From the NCBI GenBank assembly GCA_963921425.1, contig OY992833.1:9465738-9529737 (forward strand): a stretch of 64,000 bases of DNA, given 5' to 3'. The DNA is from Dryas octopetala (Eukaryota; Streptophyta; Magnoliopsida; Rosales; Rosaceae). Below are positions 54,332 to 64,000 of this stretch, in pieces; within the stretch, counting starts at the first letter, position 1, and each line of letters starts with the position of its first letter. The notes beneath the pieces are model-generated. The model did not search any database and was not told the DNA's origin. It saw nothing but the letters and a program-made list of their open reading frames with translations. The position numbers and the translations under genes were made by a program.

Positions 54332-54742
54332 ACTCTCAGAATTATTCTATTATTACTAGTATTGGGCTCAATTTGGATTATATTACCAATTACTTGAAGC
54401 CTCTGTGTCTCTGGAAATGTTGTATTTGAACACTGTGTGGGGTATGATACAGCATATATGAAACACCGCACGCAGTATCTCACGCTATAAATGGCGGCCA
54501 AAATTCAGGGACTCACAGACTCAGGGACCTTTCTTACAGTGCCAAAATTGAACATCATAGACAGACTAATAACCAGAGTAGAAAAATACAAGGACCATAT
54601 TTATCAAAATAATAATATGTTATGATATTGTTTCCCTATTTTAGAATTGAAGTTAAATTGAAAGAAACATATAAAGAAAAGTTGGAGAAAGCTTACTAAT
54701 ATATATTATTGCTAAATTGTTTAAGTACAGAGAATTTTTACA

Positions 54743-54803
<61 letters not shown>

Positions 54804-55881
54804 AGCAGTAAGCACGAGAGATTTTTTATTTTTTATTTTTCTCAATATTGACGTGCATGCTTTTGAAACTGCTCAGCTTGTTCTATATATAGACTCAAGT
54901 TACAAAAGTTTTGCTGTTGTAAAATTACTATCGTTGGAAAATGACTTTACGTATCGTGTCATATTATCAATTAACCCATTTTAGTTCATTCGGGTTCTAA
55001 CCCAATTCCAATTCAGTCACAATTTGAAGAAATTGAACACAAACTAGCTGCTAGTAAACCACGTTGCAAACTAGTATTGAGTATTTACCTACAACTCAAA
55101 CCACACTCCCCAATATTAATGTCCGATTAAAAATAAAATCTTAATAATTATAAACCCTCTAGTTAGAGAAAAAATCTCTCATAACCCCCACCCAAAATCT
55201 AACTCTCCCATAACCCCCAATCTTACACTTAATATTTTCATAAACCCCCTAGTCAACTAATACCCAGCCAAGTTTGACTCCTCATCTTTTAATTTTTTTA
55301 GTTTTACCCCTTTTATTTATTTTTCATTTCTACCTCTCTGCTCACTCTCCCATCTGCGTACTCTCTCTCTCCCCTTTGCATTCTCTCTCTCTCCCCGCTG
55401 CTGTCACCGGCGCGTGCACTGCTGTCCAGCGACGGTTGCCGGCGATACCAGTCCCATCACGCTCGCCTCTCCTCCCTCTTCCTCTCCCTGCCCTCCAGTC
55501 TCCGTGAAACCTAACATCAATGCTAGATCGGGTCTAGGCAATTCTGGAGACGACGAGGTGCTGGACCGGTTGGGTTCTTCTCGCCTCTTCCTCCTCTATC
55601 TATCCATGGCCTTCTCTTTCCCAGAAAACCCACAGAAACCCAAATGCAGCCCAAAGTCCAATCGTCATCTCCGGCGGTGACTTCGAGATTCCGGCGACGT
55701 CGCAGCCGCTCTCCACTTCCAGAAGCTTCCTCTCGACGTGGTGAATGTGATGGTGGTCTCCGATTCTCCAACTAACCACCATGGACAGCGCATCCACGCG
55801 CGCAAACCGAGAAGGTCCGAGACTTACCGCCGCCGTTGCCGGCGATTCTGGCGGCGGATTGAAGTGGTTCTGGTCTCATTC
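54332..55881. other. Spacer with GA repeat and a GC-richer open region
   Basis: A GA microsatellite lies at 54746-54802. The part 55150-55260 has CATAACCCCC words like the CNL A intron at 30.6 kb. The less AT-rich stretch 55380-55880 has short open frames on both strands (for example one with SFPENPQKPKCSPKS) but no known domain; it may be gene DNA caught in a transposon. No firm gene. Confidence 0.45.
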
Positions 55882-56455
55882 TTCGCACTATATATCCTCT
55901 TCTCTTCTTTTGCACTTCATCTCCTTTTTTAATGTATTTTGTATATTTTTATTATATATTTTTTCAAATCTACCTTTTATGGCTTTTGAATTTTTATTTT
56001 AATTATCTTTCACCAATGATTAATTTTTCCTGAATTCTCTCATCATTAATATAAAAAAATAATAATAAGTAATTTTCTCTCCCCCTCGTTGTATCTTCTT
56101 CATATTGCATATCTTTGCCTTCTAATTAAGCCACCATGATTTCTTTTTTTCCTTTTGTGAACTAGATACTCTTGTGCTTTCAATTATCATTCTATACTTT
56201 CATTAGGATAATATTTAGCCTGTCAAAATTTTCTAAGTTTTCTTTATGAGGGTCATGATTTATGTATCTTCTTCTTTAATGGTGGGTTTGTATTCTGAAA
56301 TTAACTGGGATTTTCAATTTGTCCGCTCCCTCATTTCTGGGTCTTTTGATTTTTTCTTCACCGCTACCAAGAAAAATGTTCTCATGCCAAGTAACCACTC
56401 CTTATCTATAGCATATTTGATTTTTTTTTTTTGTTAAATTGGAGGGAATCGAACC
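55882..56455 (+). repeat. 574-bp dispersed duplication, copy 2 (source-like)
   Basis: Partner of 53758-54331. Its right end continues naturally through the complete SINE and its target duplication. Confidence 0.92.
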
Positions 56456-56526
56456 CTGGACCTAGCTTAATCCTAACATTTATCCCACACCCACCCTCAC
56501 CACTTGGGCTAACCCCAAGGGCTTAC
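56423..56526 (-). mobile_element. tRNA-derived SINE, 104 bp
   Basis: On the minus strand it begins GTAAGCCCTTGGGGTTAGCC, with an A box (TTAGCCCAAGTGG) and a B box (GGTTCGATTCC), and ends in about 10 A. An 11-bp duplication CATATTTGATT flanks it (56412-56422 and 56527-56537). It is short, with almost no body after the tRNA-like head. Confidence 0.88.
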
Positions 56527-56549
56527 CATATTTGATTCTTCATTGAATG

Positions 56550-56697
56550 TGTTAGATGATATTTGTATTTGGGCCTAGACCAATTGTATATAGGTTTTAT
56601 ATGTCATTACTTGAGCCTCAAGCCTTAGAGCTTTACTTGACTTGTATAAATACCTTTGTGATTAATGAGAAGAGTAGGAAATTATACAAAACTCACA
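56550..56697 (+). mobile_element. LTR with primer-site remnant of a Copia-like element (fossil)
   Basis: 148 bp starting TGTTAGATGA and ending AACTCACA, followed by TGGTATTACAGA, a variant of the tRNA-Met primer site. A short stretch of leader-like DNA follows to about 56870. No matching second LTR and no coding sequence seen, so it is a broken remnant. Confidence 0.65.
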
Positions 56698-57265
56698 TGG
56701 TATTACAGATGTAGGTTTTCTTTCCGTTCCACAACTGGCTATTTGATCTTTTTTAGTTCCAATATGGTTTCATGGTGCTCTAAACAAACAACCGACTGTT
56801 TCTCGCTCTAGTGTCGAGTTTGAATACCACTTTCTTTCTCATGCTTGTGACGAGATGTAACGACACAACCCTTAGTTTTAGTGGAATTAAAGTTAAATTC
56901 AGTTGTTGGATTTTATTTAAGTTAGTCAATCTCATAGATTTTATTTAAGGGGATTTTGAAATTTTAAGAAGGAATAAATTGAAAAGTAAACCTTGGGCCA
57001 CCCCCGCGCGGGGTGGTTTTCGATCACCCAAATAAATTCTTTTTTTTTTTTTTTTTAATCATTCAACCCAAATACATGTATAAAATATATAATCTCAAAT
57101 AAATCAATCTCATAAATTTAGGGTTCATGCTTCATGGGGATTTTTCAAGCAATCAAGGTTAAATAAGCATGAATATAGAATTATTTTATGAAACCTACTT
57201 GGTTGAAGAACAGATTGAATAATGATCTTCTATTGTTTGGTGATCCACAATCCTTAGAGCTTTTC
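56698..57265. other. Retroelement leader remnant and spacer
   Basis: From about 56860, TGTAACGACACAACCC resembles the start of other plant LTRs, but no partner was found. A T-run lies at 57041-57057. No gene. Confidence 0.4.
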
Positions 57266-58013
57266 GTGCTGATAACGTGTTGTAAAAGTATGTAGAAAAT
57301 AGGGTTTGTGGAAAAGAGAGGCAGAGAGAATATGATCTGTCTATTTCATTCATTTTATAAATATTCTTATATAGAGGTAGGGTTTATTAGGGTTTTGAAC
57401 ATTTGTTATTATGCTCCTACAATTAATTACAGGAATAGCCACACATAATAATGTATTTACAACAAATATGTGATTTTTTTTTTCTGATTGTTTTGTTTAT
57501 ACAAGTTGCCACTAATATATATAATATGTGATTGTTTTGTTTACACAAGTTGCCACTAATATATATATATACATATATATATATATAATATGTGATTGTT
57601 TATTTACACGTTACAAGCAGTATAGGCTTTATATATGCCCGTATGTGTTGCTTTCCCTCTATGTATGATAAAAGAATTCTGCAAAAAAAAAAAAAATCCC
57701 ATAAAGAAGTCAGTTTTTGTTCAATAATGAGTATCTCATGCTTGGTCCACGGATAAGCATGAATTAATTGTTATTGTTCAACTCAAGTGATATTGACAAA
57801 ATTCCATCATACAGAAAGAACTTGATGTTCACACTAATTAATGTCATTTTGTGAAAGATGTGATAAGGGATGTATGGTTCTCAGTGCATAGATGGTTACC
57901 ACACATGCATACGGACAGCCCACTAAGACCAAGGACAAATTTTTGTGGTTTTCTTTTCATTTTGCTGATTTCTTTGTGAACCTATTTCTTAGTGCAACCT
58001 TTTAGTTGAGTTT
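57266..58013 (+). repeat. Tandem duplication, copy 1
   Basis: Matches 58085-59172 from CTGATAACGTGTTGTAAAA to GTGCAACCTTTTAGTTGA. It includes an LTR-like module 57278-57464 with mirrored ends (TGTTGTAAA and TTTACAACA). It has no MITE at the TA-rich site near 57555, so it shows the empty site. Confidence 0.9.
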
Positions 58014-58084
58014 ATTTATCCTTAAAAGCTGTAAAATAGATCTTAAAATCGTTTACTTAAAAAGAAAAAAATTATGTTAATGTG

Positions 58085-59172
58085 TTGATAACGTGTTGTA
58101 AAAATATGTAGAAAATATATAGGGTTTGTGGAAAAGAGAGGCAGAGAGAATATAATCTGTCTATTTCATTCATTTTATAAATATCCTTATATAGAGGTAG
58201 GTTTACTTGGGTTTTAAACATTTATTAGTATGCCCCTATAATTAATTACAGAAATAGCCACACATAATAATGTATTTACAACAAATATGTGATTGTTTTT
58301 TCTGATTGTTTTGTTTACACAAGTTGCCACTAATATATATAAGGGATTAATGTCATTTTGCTCCCCAGACTATTACACATGTATCAGTTTGCTCCCCAGA
58401 CTTCTAATTTGGAAAATTAAGGACCCTGACTTTTTCAATTTTGCCAATTAAGGTTATTCCGTCAATTTATACATTTTTCATCTAAAATGTCGAGATGATC
58501 AAGCAAAATTTAGTAAGAAATAAAAGAGGAAAAATGATGCAAGAGGAAAAAATGATAAGATCTAATTGGAAGGGACCATTTTGCCCTCAAAGATTTGGAT
58601 AAAAAATGTGTAAATTGACAAAAGAACCTCAATTGGCAAAATTGAAAAAGTCAGAGTCCTTAATTTTCCAAATTAGAAGTCTGGGGAGCAAACTGATACA
58701 AGTGTAATAATCGGGGGAGCAAAATGGTATTAATCCCTATATATAATATGTGATTGTTTATTTACACGTTACAAGCAGTATAGGCTTTATATATGCCTGT
58801 ATGTGTTGCTTTCTCTCTATATATGATAAAAGAATTCTGCAAAAAAAAAAAAATAAATCCCATAAAGAAGTCAGTTTTTGTTCAATAATGATTATCTCAT
58901 GCTTGGTCCACGTATAAGCATGAATTAATTGTTATTGTTCAACTCAAGTGATATTGACAAAATTCTATCATACAGAAAGATCTTGATGTTCACACTAATT
59001 AATATGTCATTTTGTGAAAGATGTGATAAGGGATGTATGGTTCTCAGTGCATAGATGGTTACCACACATGCATACGGATAGCCCGCTAAGACCATGGACA
59101 AATTTTTGTGGCTTTCTTTTCACTTTGCTGATTTCTTTGTGAACCTATTTCTTAGTGCAACCTTTTAGTTGA
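58085..59172 (+). repeat. Tandem duplication, copy 2, holding a MITE
   Basis: Same unit as 57266-58013, with the LTR-like module at 58094-58283, plus a 395-bp insertion at 58343. Its right end lies about 280 bp before the start codon of CNL C, so it forms the upstream region of that gene. Confidence 0.9.
58343..58737. mobile_element. Mutator-type MITE, 395 bp
   Basis: Inverted ends of over 100 bp begin GGGATTAATGTCATTTTGCT and end in the near-complement TATTAATCCC; both arms carry TTGCTCCCCAGACTTCTAAT-like sequence. A 9-bp duplication TATATATAA flanks it (58334-58342 and 58738-58746). The tandem copy at 57.5 kb lacks it. No coding capacity. Confidence 0.92.
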
Positions 59173-59453
59173 AGAAAGGTTTGCAGACGATTTGGAAACT
59201 TGTAGATGGTCAAGGTTTGCAGAAAGCAGATGGCCAATAAAAAAAGGTTTGCAGAAAGAAAAAGAAGGAGTGGGGCCACCAATAATGAAGTCTAGCTGTA
59301 AGTCTCTCAATTATGAGAACTACTTGTGCGTCTTCCATCTCTTCTCACTTTCCTCACTTGTGCATTGTTCTCTGCTCAGACTGCTCTTTGCTTACTTCTC
59401 CGTCCCTCTATCTAATTTCTCTGCTACTGCTAGCTCCTTGTGTCTGTTTGAGT
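59173..59453 (+). promoter_or_regulatory. Leader and proximal upstream region of CNL C
   Basis: Begins with AAGGTTTGCAGA repeated three times (59174-59255), including a GGCCAATAAAA stretch at about 59232-59242. The following 120 bp are C/T-rich and match the leader of CNL A. The reading frame is open back to 59313, but those 47 codons look like untranslated leader. Confidence 0.5.
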
Positions 59454-60581
59454 ATGGAAGGAAAGATGTTGGATTCTCTCTTTACTTTTTCTGTGGAGGG
59501 AATACTGGGGAAGGTGGCTTCACTTGCTGCTCATGAACTCAGTCTTGCCTGGGGATTCAAAACAGAGCTAACAGAGCTCCGCCAATCATTGTCCACCATT
59601 CAAGGTTTCTTAGATGCTGCTTCCCACCCACCACAAGATCGTGCCAAGTTAGTGGAAGACTGGCTCAAGAAGCTCAAAGCCGTAGCTGATGATGCAGACG
59701 ATGTGCTGGAGCAAATCGAATATGAATTTCTCCGCCAAAAAGTGGAGCTGCAAAACCGTACCAAGAGAAAGGTGCTCAACTTCTTCTCCAAGCAAAAAAT
59801 GGCACATCAAATTCAGAAAATCAAAAAATCTTTGGAGGATCTCAAGAAGGACGCAGCTTTTGTTGGACTAGTTTCAAAAATCGAAGACCATGAAACCCCT
59901 CATGGAATTAGAGTGGACAGAGAAACCATCTCTTCCATTGACGAAGATGAAAACATGGTTGGAAGGGAGGGAGCTGTGTCAGACATAATTGCAACCTTGA
60001 TCAACTCCAATAATGAGGAAAATCTTTCGATTATGGCCATTGTTGGAATTGCAGGCCTAGGCAAGACAACTTTGGCCAAGGAAGTATACAATAAGCCTGA
60101 TGTGGATAAATATTTTGATAAAAAAATTTGGGTGTGTGTATCTGACCCCTTTCATGTCAATTCGATTCTCATTCGGATGTTGGAATCACTCAACTCAACA
60201 AAAGCCGTACGAGAAAGTCGAGATGCATTGATCAAAACCCTCCAAGAAGAGTTGACTGGGAAAAAATATCTTCTCATACTCGATGACGTATGGAATGAAG
60301 ATGAGGATAAATGGAACACTTTGATCATGAGTTGTTTGTCAAAACTTAATTCTACTCGAGGAAGCAGCATCATTGTCACTACCCGCAGTGCCAAAGTTGC
60401 ATCAATCACAGAAACACCTGGTAACTATAGGTGTGAATTGGAAAATCTATCTGTTGATGAATGTCGGTCCATAATAATGGATAGAGCATTTCCAAATGGT
60501 AGTGCTCCAATAGACTCGCATATACAGCAAATTGGAGAAGAGATTGCCAAAAAGTGTGCAGGAGTACCATTGGTGGCAAAG
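59454..60581 (+). CDS. CNL resistance gene C, exon 1 (CC and NB-ARC)
   Basis: 376 codons. I chose the start MEGKMLDSLFTFSVEGIL because it matches CNL A and the usual N terminus of this class; Met at 59466 is the alternative. The Rx-type coiled-coil (residues 1-130) has a DADDVLEQIEYE stretch in place of EDVID. The NB-ARC domain has the P-loop GIAGLGKTTLAKEVY (about 197-211), RNBS-A FDKKIWVCVSDPFHV, kinase-2 YLLILDDVWNED (about 271) with the Trp of CC-type receptors, RNBS-B SSIIVTTRSAKVAS, and GLPL as CAGVPLVAK at the exon end. The donor is AAAG|GTATGT. It is an intracellular immune receptor that should bind ADP/ATP and switch on pathogen detection. No damage seen. Confidence 0.92.
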
Positions 60582-62517
60582 GTATGTATACTATTATTTA
60601 TTATAGAGTGAATTACACTTTATACTCCCCAAGTATAGATCGTTTTTCACTTTAGTACCCGATGTTCAAAACGTATCACTGTAAAACTTAAAGTTTATGA
60701 AAATTACAATGTGCTCTTTACGTTAACTTTTCTGTTAATTTTGACTGCATATAACATATGTGAGATTCATTTACATTGATGTAGACAGTAAATTTACGCC
60801 TCGTGAACATTAAAAATAAACCAAATAAATAAAAAAGAAATTATAAAAAGACATTTAAATTATTATATATTAAAAAAATTAAAAGATAACATTGAAACTA
60901 AATAAAAAAAATTATCTCGTTCATCCCTACCTCTCCCTACTCCCTCATCTCTTTCGTTCCCAGTTTTTATTTTTTTATTTTTTTAATTGATTTTTATTTT
61001 TTTAACCTATAAAATTTTAGCTGGCTTTTTTAATTTGTTTTTTTTTTCCCACATAGCGTAAATTTATTGTCTTCATTAGTGTAAATGAATCACACACATG
61101 CTATATGCAGTCAAAATTAACAGAAAATTTAACGGAAGGGGCACATTGTAATTTTTATAAACTTTAGGTTTCACATTGAAACGTTTTGAACATCGGATAC
61201 CAAAGTGAAAAATGACCTATACTTGAGAGGTGTAAAGTGTAAATGACCCTTTATTATATTATAGATTTGAAGTTAATTTAGGCTTTTTAATTGCTTTCAA
61301 TTCTTATTTGTTATTAATAAAGTTCCAACCCACAAATTACTTCTGATATTCTTTATTTCCTTTTTAGGTCCATTGATTTTAACTATTAAATTTCAATAAT
61401 TTTTTAGTTTAGATACCAAAATTATATAACATTTTAGATTATGTACTAGTTGAAAAATCAAACAAAATAATAAAGTAAAAGGTATTAGAATTTACAAATA
61501 TTACATCACATGCCACTACAATAAAAAAACAAAAATAATATCACATCACAAATATTGCATTAATTTATACTATATTGTATTAAAAAAAAAATAATCCAGT
61601 CACAACTTAATTGTGACTCTTGGTAAATTGAAAAGGAGAACTTACACCACTATACTATGTATTATTTTGAGTAAAAGTATTGTTTTGACCTCTATTTATA
61701 CTATATTGTAAGTTTTGACCTCTATTTATACTATATTGAAATATAATTTCTCTAAAAAAAATTCAATTAAGTCACAACTTAACTGTGACTGTCTCACAAC
61801 TTAGATGTGACTGTCGTTCAGTCACAACTAAATTTGAAGTTGTAAGTGTCGTACAGTCACAATTAAATGTGAAGTTGAGACTACATTAGCAAATTTTCAA
61901 GATAATATAAAAGCCTCAAGGGCAATTTTGTCAAAACCTTATAAATTTTAACTAACACCTATCATATGTGGGCCAAAGGATAAAAATGTCAAATGGAAAA
62001 GGCTTAAATCAAAGGGGCAAACATATTTGTGACCTAATCTAAAAAACTACATTTAAATTTAGTAGTTCAATTAAAATATTATATGGTCTTCATGCTATAC
62101 CAAAAAATTATTGGGATTTAGTATTTAATTCTAATTTTCTATTCCTTTTTTTACTTCGGGTTTTCTAAACAAAAATTGGGCAAGGAGTTCTTTCCTCATT
62201 TTATAACAATCGATGAAGGAAAAAAATTTATTCCAACATCACTTTTAAGTGCAATATTACTACTAATTACTAAGCCATACATATATAGTCATAAATTGTT
62301 TCATAAACACATGTATGACTCTAACAAAGTTTGTAAAAAAGAAAACAGAACAAAAAAAAAAAAAAAAAAGCAGCTCTAACAGAAAAAATGGAGTGCAGGA
62401 GTATATGTTACACGTAGTATCCAAAAGAAGGTTGAAATATTGTCAACTTTGATTAATCTACTATTTTTTTCTTTTGTTACTATTAATTAATGATTTTACC
62501 CTATTGAATATTAACAG
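60582..62517 (+). other. CNL C intron
   Basis: 1936 bp between VAK and ILGSML, phase 0, at the same place as in CNL A. It holds a MITE at 60606-61249. From 61590 to 61870 the motif AGTCACAACTTAA.TGTGACT recurs in both orientations. The remainder is AT-rich. Confidence 0.8.
60606..61249. mobile_element. Mutator-type MITE, 644 bp, in CNL C intron
   Basis: Inverted ends of about 90 bp share ATTACACTTTA, AAGTATAG, TTTTTCACTTT and CCGATGTTCAAAACGT. A perfect 9-bp duplication TTTATTATA flanks it (60597-60605 and 61250-61258). The interior is AT-rich with no gene. It begins only 24 bp after the splice donor. Confidence 0.92.
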
Positions 62518-64000
62518 ATTTTGGGAAGCATGTTGCGTTCTAAACACACTACAGATGAATGGTTGTCAATTAAAGAAAGTAGAATATGGGACTTGCCAAA
62601 AGAAGAGGAGAAAATCATGTCGGTTTTAAAGTTGAGTTTTGATAATTTGAAATCACCATCTTTGAAACAGTGTTTTGCATATTGCTCAATGTTTATGAAA
62701 GATTTCGAAATAGAAAGAGAAAAGTTGATCCAACTTTGGATGGCTCATGAATTACTTCACCCTTCTCCTGACAAAAGCAAACTAGTGATGGAAGACATAG
62801 GCAATGAATATTTTAATATTCTATTGGAAAACTCCTTATTTCAAGATGTTACAAAAGATGAGTTTGGCGTTATTACCAGTTGCAAGATGCATGATCTTGT
62901 GCATGATCTTGCCAAACAAGTATCAAAATCTGAGATCTTGGCGGTGCAGGACTTCAATGAGAATGAAGTATCCAACTCTGAGATTCGACATGTTGCATGG
63001 ATTCCTACTTCAAAGCTAGAAGGGATATTGCCAAGAAGAAGTGTGAGAAAGTTGCGCTCATTGTTTTTGAATGATGACAAGGTCCATGAAAGCATCTTCC
63101 CAAGGTTTAGAGCTTTGCGTGTTTTAAATTTATATAAGGCTGATATTGATGAGTTGCCAATTTCAATTGGTGAATTGAGACACTTGAGGAATTTGGACGT
63201 CTCGGGAACAAGAATCAAAGCACTCCCCAAATCTATTGGAAAGCTCTACAAGCTACAGACATTAAGAATGGACTGTTACAATCTCAAAAAGTTTCCCAAG
63301 GAACTGGAAAATTTGATCAACTTGAGGCATGTTTATTTTAATAATTATATTGATGAAGTTCCATTTCGGATGAGGCGATTGACTCATCTGCAAACATTAT
63401 CTCATTATACTCTGGGTGGGGCGACAAGTTATGGAATTGAGGAGCTGGGTGACTTAGACCAATTGAAAGGTGAATTAATTATAAGAAATTTGCAACTTGT
63501 GAGAAATGGAGAAGAAGCGAAGAAAGCTAATTTAGTGGGGAAAGCAAGCATACGCCAGTTCAGATTTGAATGGACGGATCACAGGCAAAGCAGCAACAAT
63601 GACAAGGATGTATTAGAAGGCCTCCAACCGCCCTGTAATCTGGAAAGCTTAAAGATTGACAACTTCATGGGTGCTAAATTTGCATCATGGATGATGAGTG
63701 GGCTGCCACTCAATTTGAAAAATATTTACTTATGGAATTGCAGGGAATGTGAAGAAATCCCAATGCTTGGTCATTTGCCAAATCTTATACATGTTGTGAT
63801 TGGCTATATGCCTAAGCTAAAATGCCTGGGAGTTGAATTTTATGGGTATAACAGTGTTTCCGGTACAACTAGTACGACAACAAGGAATGAGACAAGGGTT
63901 TTGTTTCCAGCATTGAAAACCTTGAAAATTCGTAAGTGCGGGATGCTAAGTGAATGGATGGAAGTGGTAGTGATGCCTACAGAAAAAGTAGTTGTGTTTC
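62518..64000 (+). CDS. CNL resistance gene C, exon 2 (ARC2 and LRR), runs off the window
   Basis: Open for all 1483 bp to the edge in one frame: [25 protein letters not shown]-like [18 protein letters not shown] motif [14 protein letters not shown], then LRRs with [49 protein letters not shown] and more. It is phase-matched to exon 1. None of the three frame breaks of CNL A is present. Fragment B shows how the protein would end about 440 codons further on (RLKERCTKGSGPEWHKIS). Together with exon 1 this is the one CNL here likely to be functional. Confidence 0.92.
   Translation, partial: MLGSMLRSKHTTDEWLSIKESRIWDLPKEEEKIMSVLKLSFDNLKSPSLKQCFAYCSMFMKDFEIEREKLIQLWMAHELLHPSPDKSKLVMEDIGNEYFNILLENSLFQDVTKDEFGVITSCKMHDLVHDLAKQVSKSEILAVQDFNENEVSNSEIRHVAWIPTSKLEGILPRRSVRKLRSLFLNDDKVHESIFPRFRALRVLNLYKADIDELPISIGELRHLRNLDVSGTRIKALPKSIGKLYKLQTLRMDCYNLKKFPKELENLINLRHVYFNNYIDEVPFRMRRLTHLQTLSHYTLGGATSYGIEELGDLDQLKGELIIRNLQLVRNGEEAKKANLVGKASIRQFRFEWTDHRQSSNNDKDVLEGLQPPCNLESLKIDNFMGAKFASWMMSGLPLNLKNIYLWNCRECEEIPMLGHLPNLIHVVIGYMPKLKCLGVEFYGYNSVSGTTSTTTRNETRVLFPALKTLKIRKCGMLSEWMEVVVMPTEKVVVF

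Noticed and set aside
55274-55932. Cluster of short GC-richer frames
   Set aside because: Frames on both strands overlap and none has a known domain; captured DNA is possible but unproven.
59313-59453. 47 extra in-frame codons upstream of CNL C
   Set aside because: Matches the untranslated leader of CNL A and is not part of the usual CNL start; MEGKML or MLDSLF is the better start.

Overview
This window is nuclear DNA of a flowering plant, almost certainly a eudicot and plausibly a rosid. The signs are split genes with GT-AG introns, plant-only families (GLR ion channel, CPK24-type calcium-dependent kinase, CC-NB-LRR resistance genes), an AT-rich background, and dense plant mobile DNA (Copia, TRIM, CACTA, hAT, Mutator-type and Harbinger-type MITEs, a tRNA-derived SINE). 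The species cannot be named from sequence alone. I saw no rRNA or tRNA gene, CRISPR array or other prokaryote-like system.

Layout. 1-2965: a short relic of the splicing factor DOT2 (SART-1 family) between two arms of a long imperfect inverted repeat. 2966-14832 (+): a glutamate receptor-like (GLR2-type) gene that lacks its 5' end and has a one-base frameshift. One of its introns holds a whole-looking, very young Copia element (5557-10975) and another holds an 830-bp hAT MITE. 14833-22431: repeat-rich spacer with a complete TRIM, a Mutator-type MITE with 9-bp target duplications, a Copia fossil fragment and a foldback element. 22432-25044: a 3' remnant of an Mpv17/PMP22 gene between two 106-bp direct repeats. 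25045-38391 (-): CNL pseudogene A, whose intron has grown to about 10 kb by nested insertions including a 2.55-kb CACTA element.

40777-52774: a partial duplication of a CPK24-like kinase gene (- strand). The break point of the extra copy lies in a kinase intron and is fused directly to the LRR region of CNL fragment B (+). 52775-59172: duplicated non-coding blocks, a SINE, a solo-LTR-like piece and a tandem duplication, one copy of which holds a MITE that the other lacks. 59454-64000 (+): CNL gene C, the only resistance gene here that looks intact; it runs off the right edge.

The three CNL pieces A, B and C are close paralogues and form a decaying tandem cluster. B and C are very similar in their LRRs, and duplication breakpoints have mixed them with the CPK24 locus. 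Gene C is the only host gene in the window I would expect to make a normal full-length protein. I found no convincing undescribed biological system. The most informative signals are structural: nested insertions with readable target duplications, filled/empty site pairs, and the CNL-CPK24 chimera.
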